From positions 54,048,365-54,112,364 of the forward strand of contig NC_055996.1 of the NCBI RefSeq assembly GCF_018446385.1: a DNA stretch of 64,000 bases. The letters run 5' to 3'. Below, one piece after another: positions 54,569 through 64,000 of this stretch; positions within the stretch are counted from its first letter, which is position 1, and each line of letters starts with the position of its first letter. This stretch comes from Zingiber officinale. Lineage: Eukaryota; Streptophyta; Magnoliopsida; Zingiberales; Zingiberaceae. The notes under the pieces were generated by a model. The model saw only the letters and a program-made list of their open reading frames with translations. It had not been told where the DNA came from and searched no databases. A program made the translations under genes and the position numbers.

Positions 54569-57175
54569 TGTTAGAGTGTATACTAAAAGTCTAGCTTTTG
54601 TATAAATATTTATAAGAATCACATTGGTCAAATGTCTACATTTATATGTAAAGTGTAGTTGTTCAATTAATTTATATTGTAGATAATATGGTCTGCGGTG
54701 TCACACACACAAGATCATGTTATCAGTTCCTTATAAATTATAAACAGTAGCTCACGACTAAGATGGATAGGAAAAAACCATTGGAATAGTCATACTGTAA
54801 TTTGATATTAGTTTATCTTGACTATAAAGTTACACTAGTACACTATAGGTGTATTGAGCAGGACCATTTGAGGTAGTTTCTTTTTATACTGACTAAAAAA
54901 AATAGCAAGTCCTCTTTTATTATGAAAGTGTGTGCTCTTAATCCTAATATAATAACAAGCACATATACTTAATATTTATTTCTTTGATTTATCAAAGGGT
55001 GCGATTTAGTTCGATAAATCAATAGACTCGATAAATTGGAAATGATATTATTTATAGTGTGTGTTGTTGATTATAAAAGGAAACTGTGTCCTAGAAATCT
55101 AGGTTGATGATGTCTCCAAGAGGAGCTCATAAGGATTGTCATGTAAACCTTACAGGCGGACTCAGTCCGACATGACGATAAGGTTGAGTGGTACTACTCT
55201 TGGAGCTAGATATTAATTAAGTGAGTTGTCAATAGTTCATTTAATTAGTGGGCATTCAATATCTTAAACACAGGGAGATTAACACACTCATGATAAGAAT
55301 GATCTCATATAGTAATATGGGATTGGTACGGTAGTTCAATAATAACTCTTTACTAGTATGAGTTATTATTGATAAACTCGAGTTGGGTGTTCGAGGCCAA
55401 CACGGGAAGCTGAAGTTCATCGGGAGACCAAAACCAATTCCTCCTCTCGGTCCCTATCGTAGCCTCTTAATTATAAAGTATTATACTTACCCCTACCCAC
55501 CTTCTTACCCACCTTAAGATGGCCAGCCAAGCTTAGCTTGGAGCCCAAGCTAGGAATGGCCAAACCAAGGTTAGATGGGTCAAGGTGGTGGCCGGCCCTA
55601 GCTTGAACCCAAGCTTAGGTGGCCGACCACAATTAAATTAAAAGGATTTTAATTTTTAAAACTTTTCTAATATGGAAGCTATGGTTTTAAAAGAGAGTTT
55701 AAAATTTAAATCTTTCGTTTTATAGCTTTCTACAAAAGATTAAGAGAAAAATTTGATATCTTTCCTTATTTATAGTTAAAAGGAAGATTTTAATTTTTAA
55801 TAAAACTTTCTTTTTTTGAAACCATCCTCATGGTTTTAAAAGAGAGTTTCAAAAATTATAAATCTTTCTTTTTATAACTTTCTACAAAAGATTTAATATC
55901 TTTCCTTATTTATAAATTGAAAGGAAGATTTTAATTTTGGAGAAAACTTTCCTTATTGTAATTATCCACATGTTTTAATAGAGAGATTTTAATTTATAAA
56001 AGTTTCATTTTATAGCTAACCATGAAGGGAATTTTTTAAAAAGAAATTTTTATTTTAAAAATTTCCGGAAACAAATTAGGAAGTTTTAATTTTGTGTTTA
56101 AAATTTTTCTTGTTTGGAGGAGTTGTAGGGGTCGGCCAATAGAAATAAGAAAATGAAATTTTAATTAAATTTTCCTTTCATTGGTAAGAAAAATAAGGAA
56201 GTTTTTATTAAAACTTTCCTTATTTGTCAAGATCAAGGAATATAAAAGAGAGGGTAGAGGTGTCTCACCTCATAATAATATATCATCTATTATTTCCTCT
56301 CTTCTCTTCCTTGGTGGTGGCCGACCCTCTCTTCTTTCTCTTCCCCTATTCTTCTTCTTAAGTGGTCGGTGGCATAATCTTCTTGGAGAGATCTCGGTGA
56401 TCGGATTTTGCTTGGAGAAGAAGGAGAGATAGGAGGTTTTGTTTCTTTGCATCCCTTGGAGCTCGATGGTGGTGGTCGAACCTCATCTTCTCTTGGAGTT
56501 CTTGTGGTGGTCGAAACTTTCTTGGAGAAGAAGGAAGCTTGGGTGGATTCTCGTCTCGGTAGATCGTCGCCCACACGACGTCCGAGATAAGAAGAGGAAT
56601 ACGACAGAAAATCGTAAGGTTTATAAGCTACATAAGGTATAACTAGTTATTAGTTTCTGCATCATAACTATTTCATCCTTTTGTTACATCTTGAAATACC
56701 AAACACAAGAGACTAATGAATCTAGGCTATCGAATTTATGTTTTCGATTTTGTGTTTCTTTTGTTTTTCGAACTTGTGATTTGATTGTTCTTTTTGGTTA
56801 AACCTAGGGTTACTATAAGGAGATTAAATATTGAATTTCGTTGAAAGGCTTTGTCTAGGAAGTGGTGGATGCTCCCATAACCAAGAAGACCTAGTGCCTC
56901 GCCATGTTAAACCTGGAAGTCGATCTCTGAAATAAATATTTAATCGAATTTGTAACATGGGTGGATTTGGATCAATAATGTTAAGCATCGTTTGCGATCC
57001 AAGTCAAAACCACTAAGAACAGATAAGTTGAATTTGGAATCAATAATGTTAAGTTCCGTTTGCGATTCCAAATTTAATTTCTAAAGAACACAATAGGTTG
57101 TTAGGAAAAGGTTCGGGACTTGTACAAAATTTTTGTACAGGAGAACCGGTACGTTATTTCGAGTAGTAACCAACA
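54569..57175 (+). mobile_element. 5' LTR of D2
   Basis: 2607 bp from TGTTAGAGTG to GAGTAGTAACCAACA. Carries the hairpin TCAATAATAACTC (55336-55348) with GAGTTATTATTGA (55360-55372) and the conserved CAATTCCTCCTCTCGGTCC block. Clearly diverged from the D1 LTRs. Confidence 0.88.
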
Positions 57176-58720
57176 ATTGGTATCAAAGCAAGGGTTTACC
57201 TCTATGTGTTTGGTTTTCAATTTAATTATGCACATGTCATACATAATTTAGGCAAGATAATAGTAGGATATGCTAACTCTGTGGTTGCAGGCTCCAACTA
57301 TTATGACTTATTGTGATTGTGTGTGATTGGACCCTTGGACATGTCAAGGGCATTTTATGTGTGTGCATGATTGTATGTATTAAATATAGCAGGAGTTGTA
57401 TTAGTTATAGGATTTTATATTTTTGTTTCGATCTAGATTACATGTACATTCCCTTGTGGAATATAGGATCGATAAATGTAAAATTCTATTTTTGTCGCGG
57501 ATCGTATCCTTGAGAGGCGTGGGACTATTGGAGGACCAGAGGCGCAGCAGAAAAGTAAGCTTGATGGACCCGACGAACGAACCCTAGGGATGGCAGCACA
57601 CCGAGGACAGTGATGGAAGATGTCATAATAGTTGGAAAATTAATTTCCATATTTATTGCTTTTATTTACTGTGATGTGTTTGTGCATGTGATGTGTGCTT
57701 GCATAGTTCAAAATTCCTCACTTTAAATAACTAAGTGGGAGAGGAATTAATAAATAAATTCCACGGTCTCTATTACTGGTTTGTAAGTGATGCAACAAAC
57801 TTGCGTGTTGACTCTAAGTGCCTCCCTCCACAACGGATAAGTTTGTTTGTGGATCACTAGATCAAACTTCCATTATGTATGGTTATAGGAAATTATTTAG
57901 GATGTGTGTGATCTTCCCCAATTGAAGGGGCACAATTTTATTTAATGGACTTAGTATCAAGTAATGGTATACACTTAGACACATTTAATAGTATACTCCC
58001 CAACAGAGTCATTGCTATTATATGTGTGACCAAAGGAAAACCAACTATTAATTTTTCATAAAACTAGGTTGACAAAATAATAAAATTAATGGGCAAATCC
58101 CTCTTACAAATGTTTAAATTTGTATAAGTCCACACTAACATGGCATACAAAATTCACGGTGTTTGAGGTAATTTTATTTGTCATAAAGTTAGGTTGAAAA
58201 GATAATAAAATTAATGGGTAAAACCCCTCTTACAAATGTTTAATTTATATACGTCCACACTAACGTGATATACAAAATTCACGGTGTTTGAAGTAATTTT
58301 ATTTATCATAAAGTTAGGTTGACAAGATGATTAATGGGTAAAACCCTCCTCTTACAAATGTTTGAATTTGTATACGTTCACATTAACGTGTCATACAAAA
58401 TTCACGGTGTTTGAGGTGTTGGTGAATTTAAATGATATTGTTTTGAGGAATCAATATTATTTTAAATTCTAAAATTTTAACCAAATATTTGAGCGAAGAC
58501 AGACCAACCATTAATTTTATTTGTCATAAAGATAGGTTGACAAGAAAATAAAATTAATGGATAAAATCTCCTCTTTGAATTTGTATATGTCCACACTAAC
58601 GTGACATACAAAATTCACGGGGATTTTAAGATGTTGGTCTTGACCAAATGTTTTTGTGATTCTTAGGATTTCAAATGATTTTCAATCTCCTAGTTGTTAT
58701 ACTAAAGAATAGACTTTGTA
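57176..58720 (+). other. Leader region of D2
   Basis: Untranslated leader homologous to 32753-33833. No coding frame. It ends with a few codons of gag (GATTGGAAAACTTGGAC), then jumps to the protease region. Confidence 0.65.
58045..58630 (+). repeat. Tandem repeat of about 122 bp in D2 leader
   Basis: About four copies of a unit with ATAAAATTAATGGGTAAAA, CCACACTAACGTGGCATAC and AAAATTCACGGTGTTTG. The last copy is separated by an unrelated stretch (58411-58515). Element D1 has one copy. Units differ at several positions, so the expansion is not recent. Confidence 0.85.
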
Positions 58721-58726
58721 GTCCGA

Positions 58727-61700
58727 TTGGAAAACTTGGACACTAAGGTTGACTGTCCTCCTAGAACTGAGAACAATAAAGGTATATTATATTCATTAGT
58801 CGTTGAAACATATTTAGTGGTGTTATCTACCGGTACCTGGTGTGTAGATACGGGAGCCACTGATCATGTCTGCAATTCAGTGCAGGGGTTCCAAGAAACC
58901 CGACAACTATATAAAATCACCGTCTACATGGGCACTACTGCAAAAGTAGTAGCTGTTGCAGTGAGAGATGTTTATCCTTTGATAGAAACAGAACATGGAT
59001 TTTAAGAAATTGTCTTTATGTACCAAGTTTAGAAAAAACTTAATTTCAGTTTCTAAACTATTCAAAGAACTTGATATTCTATCTATTTTGATAACAAAGT
59101 TGTTATCAAGAAAAAATAGGGAAGTTATCTGTTCTGGTACGTTGGTTGGTAATTTATATATTCTAAATCCAAAAACTCCCACGATGCAACAAATAAAAAT
59201 TAATAACACATCTTCTAACTCTAATAAGAGAAAATAACCTTCGGAATTGAACCAATCATATCTTTGACATCTAAGACCAGGACATATTAACTTGAGTAGG
59301 ATTCAAAGGATAATAGCTGATGAATTTTTGGGTTTATTGGTGGTGGAAAACTTTCCAACCTGCGGGTCTTATTTGGAAGGAAAAATGACCAGGAGGCTTT
59401 TTAAGTCTAAGGGGTATAAAGCCAAAGATGTGTTGGAATTAGTTCATTCTGATTTGTGTGGACCTATGACTATCCATAAAAGAGGTAGTTTCGAATATTT
59501 CGTCTCTTTTATAGATGACTATTCGAGATACGGGTATATTTATTTGATACGCCGCAAGTCTAAGTGCTTTGATAAGTTCAAAGAGCACAAGGCTGATGTG
59601 GAGAAATGTGAAGGTAAAAGTATCAAGACACTACGGTGAGATCTAGTGGCAAGTACATCTTAGGAGAGTTTATGAATCATTAGAAGTCGGGATTCAATCC
59701 CAACTAACTGCACCTGGTACACCCTAACAGAATGGTGTAGCAGAACGAAGGTATATGACTCTTATAGAAATGATTAGATCGATGATGAGTTATTCAGAAC
59801 TATCAAATTCATTAAAAGGATATATTCTGGAAACGACAATGAATAGAGTACCTTCTAAGTCAGTACCCTCTACTCCCATAGAATTGTGGAATAGGCGTAA
59901 GCCTAGTCTGAAGCATATTCAGATTTGGGGTAGTCCAGCACATGTGCTGAAGGGAGACACTGATCACATACAGAAGTTCACTTGGTTGTGGGTTATTCTA
60001 GATAAACGAAAGGTGGTTTATAGTCCTAAAGATCAGAAGGTCATTGTTGGAACCAATGCCTGATTTTTAGAAGATGACTATGTTATAAACCACAAGCCCA
60101 TGAGTAAAATTGTTCTTAAGGAAATAATAAAGCACACATTTAATCTAGTACCAACAGTACAAGATGAGATACCACAAGAAACTGCAACACGTGTCAAAAA
60201 TGATGCACAATTACAGACGGTGCCTCGTCATACTGGGAGGGTCGTTAGGCAGCCTGAAAGATTCATGTTTTGGGAGAGTCTTTGGACTTAATCTCTGGTG
60301 AACATGAATCTGGTCCCTAAACATATGACGAAGCACTCTAAGATAAAGATGCAACATCTTGGCAAAGAGCAATGAATATAGAAATAGAATCTATGTAAGT
60401 CTTGGAGCTTGTAGAACCACCAAATGATATAAAAGTCATTGGGTGTAAATATGTCTACAAAAGAAAATAGGGACAAACGGGAGGGTGAAAACCTTCAAAG
60501 CAAGGCTTGTTGAAAAAGGGTATTGATTATAAGGAAACCTTTTCACCGGTAGTCATGCTTAAGTCCATCTAGATTCTTTTATCTATTACTGCTCATATGG
60601 ATTATGAGATTTAGCAAATGGATGTCAAGACAACTTTCCTTAATGGAAGTCTTGAAGAAAATATCCATATGAAGCAACCAGAGGGATTCATTGCAAAGGG
60701 CAAAGAGCATCTTGTATGTAAGCTCAATCGGTCTATGGACTGAAGCAAGCTTCAAGGTCTTGGAACATCCTGTTGTAATCCAGTCTCATGGATTTATTCA
60801 GTGTCCGGATGAGTCTTGTGTATACAAGAAGTGCGATGGAAACGTGGTGGTATTTCTTGTACTATACGTAGATGACAATTTTGATAGTTGGAAACAATAT
60901 CAAAGAGTTGTTGGAAGTAAGGGTATGGTTGTCCAAGCAATTCGATATGAAGGACTTGCGAGAATACGGACATATTCTTGGATTAAAGTAATTAAGGATC
61001 GCAAGAAAAGAATGTTGTGCTTATTCTAAGCTTCATATATCGATACAATCCTATCTCGTTTTAGCATGCAAGACTTTAAGAAAGGTTTTCTACCTTTTCG
61101 GTAAGGAGTATCTTTATCTAAAGAAATATCTCCGAAGACATCAAAAGAGATAGAAGAAATGAAGGCAGTTCCTTATGCTTCTGCTGTAGGAAGCCTAATG
61201 TATGCTATGCACGAGATCGGATATCTGTTTTGCCATGGGCATGTTTAGCAGGTATCAAAGTAACCTTAGACAAGGACATTAGACTGTTATAAAGTATATA
61301 TTGAAGTACCTAAGAAGAACTAGAGATTATGTTGGTTTACCAAGCAAATGATTTGCTCCCTGTGGGTTACACGGATTCCGACTTCTAATCAGACAGAGAC
61401 AATAGTAAGTCAACCTCGGGATTTTATATTTACTTTAGGAGGTGAAGCCATAACTATGGAGGAGTGTTAAGCATAGGTATTTTTTCAGGCTCCACTATGA
61501 AAGTTGAGTATATGACAGCCTCTAAGGCAGCCATAGAAGCTGAATGGCTCAGTAACCTCATGATGGACTTAGATGTGATTCCTGGTTCACCAAAATTATT
61601 TGGTACAGTAGCAAACTCGAAGGAATCACGAGCCCATAAGGCAAATAAACACATAGAGCGCAAGTATCACCCAATACGAGACATCGTATAAAGAGGAAAA

Positions 61701-61760
61701 GTTGTTGTCACCTAGATTGCATCAGCAGATAACCTGGAAGATTCTTTCACTAAGGCCCTT
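58727..61760 (+). pseudogene. pol: Copia D2 pol, gag deleted and frame-broken
   Basis: Protease with intact catalytic motif WCVDTGATDHVCNS (58840-58880). Pre-integrase and integrase (59292-59639): CGSYLEGKMTRRLF, LVHSDLCGPMT, SFIDDYSRYGYIYL, so two of the three acidic residues are visible. Integrase C-terminal part 59755-60063 (ELWNRRKPSLKHIQIWGSPA). Reverse transcriptase 60300-61030 with LYVDD, after which the frame shifts. RNase H 61464-61691 with KVEYMTASKAAIEAEWL and SRAHKANKHIERKYH. Gag is missing between the leader and protease apart from a few codons. Stops and indels occur throughout. Confidence 0.85.
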
Positions 61761-61855
61761 AAGGAAAGAACTTTTGATGGGCATGTTGAGGGGTTGAGGA
61801 ATCAGATGTATGGCAGGATATATGGCAGCATAATCTTTTAGTATAAGTAGGATAT

Positions 61856-64000
61856 TGTTAGAGTGTATAATAAAAGCCTAGCTTTTATATAAATATTTAT
61901 AAGAATCATATTGGTCAAATGTCTACATTTATATACTAAGTGTAGTTGTTCAATTAATTTATATTGTAGATAACATGGTGTGTGGTGTCACACATAGAAG
62001 ATCATGTTATCAGTTCCTTATAAATTATAAACAGTAGCTCACGACTAAGATGGATAGGAAAAAACCATTGGAATAGTCATAGTGTAATTTGGTATTAGTT
62101 TATCTTGACTATAAAGTTACACTAGTACACTCTGAGTGTAATGAGCAGGACCATTTGAGGTAGTTTCTTTTTATACTGACTAAATAAAAGAACAAGACAT
62201 CTGTTATTATGGAAGTGTGTGCTCTTAATCCTAATATAATAACAAGCACATATACTTAATATTTATTTCTTTGATTTATCAAAAGGTGCGATTTAGTTCG
62301 ATAAATCAATAGGCCTGATAAGTTGGAAAAAGATATTATTTATAATGTGTTGTTGATTATAGAAGGAAACTGTGTCCTAGAAATCTAGGTTGATGATGTC
62401 CCCAAGAGGAGCTCAGAAGGATTGTCGTGTAAACCCTACAGGTAGACTTAGTCCGACATGACGATAAGGTTGAGTGGTACTACTCTTGGAGCTAGATATT
62501 AATTAAGTGAGTTGTCAGTAATTCATTTAATTAGTAGACATTCAATATCTTAAACACAGGGAGATTAACACACTTATGATAAGAAGGAGCCCATATAGTA
62601 ATATGAGATTGGTGCGGTAGTTCAATAATAACTCTTTAGTGGTATGAGATATTATTGATGAACTCGAGTTGGGTGTTCGAGGTGAACACAGGAAGCTCAA
62701 GTTCATCGGGAGACCAAAACCAATTCCTCCTCTCGGTCCCTGTCATAGCCTCTTAATTATAAAGTGTTATACTCACTCATACCCACCTTGTTACCCACCT
62801 TAAGGTGGTCAGCCAAGCTTAGTTTGGAGCCCAAGCTAGGGCCGACCAAACCAAGGTTAGATGGGTCAAGTAGGTGGTCGGCCTTAGCTTGAACCCAAGC
62901 TTAGGTGGCCGGCCACAATTAAATTAAAAGGATTTTAATTTTTAAAATCTTTTCTTATGTGAAAGCTATGGTTTTAAAAGAGAATTTAAAATTTAAATCT
63001 TTCCTCTTATAGCTTTCTACAAAAGATTAAGAGAAAGATTTGATATCTTTCCTTATTTGTAATTAAAAGGAAGATTTTAATTTTTGATAAAACTTTCCTT
63101 TTTGTAACCATCCTTATGGTTTTAAAAGAGAGTTTTAAAAATTTTAAATCTTTCCTTTTATAGCTTTCTACAATAGATTAAAAGAAAATTTTGATATCTT
63201 TCCTTATTTGTATATTGAAAGAAGATTTTAATTTTGGAGAAAACTTTCCTTATTGTAATCATCCACATATTTTAATAGAGAGATTTTAATTTATAAAAGT
63301 TTCTTTTATAGCCAACTATGAATGGAATTTTTTAAAGAGAACCTTTTATTTTAAAAATTTTCGGAAACAAATTAGGAAGTTTTAATTTTGTGTTTAATAC
63401 TTTCCTTGTTTGGAGGAGTTGTAGGGGCCGGCCAATAGAAACAAGAAACAGAAATTTTAATTAAATTTTCCATTCATTGGCAAGAAAAATAAAGAAGTTT
63501 TTATTAAAACTTTCCTTAATTGTCAAAACCAAGGAATATAAAAGAGATGGTAGAGGTGCCTCACCTCATAACAATATATCATCTATTATTTCCTCTCCTC
63601 TCTTCCTTGGTTGTGGCCGGCCCTCTCTTTTTTCTCTTCCCCTATTCTTCTTCTTAAGTAGCCGGCGGCATCATCTTCTTGGAGAGATCTTGGTGGCCGG
63701 ATTTTGCTTGGAGAAGAAGAAGAGATAGGAGGCTTTGTTTCTTTGCATCCCTAGGAGCTTGGTGGTAGTGGTCGAACCTCATCTTCTCTAGGAGTTCTTG
63801 TGGTGGCCGAAACTTACTTGGAGAAGAAGAAAGCTTGGGTGGATTCTCGTCTCGGTAGATCGTCATCCACACGACGTCCGAGATAAGAAGAGGAATACGA
63901 CAGAAGATCGTGAGGTCTATAAGCTACATAAGGTATAATTTGTTATTAGTTTCCGCATGATAACAAGTTCATCCTTTTGTTTAGATCTTGAAATACCAAA
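61856..64000 (+). mobile_element. 3' LTR of D2, incomplete
   Basis: Starts TGTTAGAGTG after a weak polypurine stretch (AGTATAAGTAGGA). 2145 bp are inside the window. Hairpin TCAATAATA (62622-62630) with TATTATTGA (62650-62658), then the conserved promoter block. It is similar to the 5' LTR but with more differences than the D1 pair, so D2 is the older insertion. Confidence 0.88.

Larger units (their letters stand above)
54569..64000 (+). mobile_element. Copia element D2 (incomplete at window end)
   Basis: Sister of D1. 5' LTR 54569-57175, primer site TTGGTATCAAAGC (57177 on), leader with four tandem repeats, pol without gag, 3' LTR from 61856. The right end and its target duplication (left copy would be CCAAG, 54564-54568) lie outside the window. 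Confidence 0.88.

Overview
This window looks like nuclear DNA of a flowering plant, most likely a monocot. The evidence is stacked LTR retrotransposons, hAT-like MITEs, plant-type splice sites and two exons of a plant sucrose synthase. The GC-rich palindrome style of the LTRs reminds me of Zingiberales (ginger relatives), but that is an impression only. There are no prokaryotic genes and no CRISPR array, and I recognise no tRNA or rRNA. Host coding sequence is sparse: the first two exons of a sucrose synthase gene (minus strand, 13.25-13.94 kb, with a frameshift) and one small membrane-protein ORF (minus strand, 27.27-27.65 kb, with no ATG start).

Layout. 1-2558: 3' end and 3' LTR of a Ty1/Copia element (A). 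2559-13174: a minus-strand Ty3/Gypsy element (gag, protease, leader, 5' LTR) that lies in sucrose synthase intron 2. It is cut by element A on the left and by a second Copia element (4128-11651, target duplication TGTAC). 13175-17620: sucrose synthase 5' exons, long leader region and promoter, invaded by MITEs and a Gypsy-like LTR. 17722-19322: hAT-like MITE and hAT-like promoter fragment. 19358-23400: minus-strand Gypsy LTR split by a Copia solo LTR (20481-21839, duplication TCACG). 23738-26495: partial Copia LTR next to a Gypsy LTR. 27273-27653: membrane-protein ORF. 28450-29590: decayed Copia pol. 30354-50546: a Copia element with 2.4 kb LTRs (duplication GATAG) that contains a complete minus-strand chromovirus Gypsy (33834-44332, duplication GACCA). 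51482-54568: two decayed Copia LTR fragments. 54569-64000: a related Copia element running off the window.

Most striking content. The 4128-11651 Copia element has young LTRs and keeps gag. In place of pol it has a 1.15 kb AT-rich tandem array, an internal palindrome-plus-TATA promoter module resembling its own LTR core, and a second ORF that reads through a predicted 84-nt intron and resembles the plant 'putative transposon protein' domain. Several LTR families here also carry tandem or single hairpins whose two arms change together between units or copies while staying complementary. In three Copia families these hairpin arrays precede a family-specific array of perfect palindromes, and then a TATA-like motif. 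This shared structural plan with unrelated sequence is the best candidate in the window for something undescribed.

The elements can be partly dated by nesting. The first Gypsy, element A's target, the 29.6-30.3 kb repeat and LTRs B and C are older. The Copia insertions at 4128 and 30354 and the Gypsy at 33834 are younger, with LTR pairs that are nearly identical or partly so.
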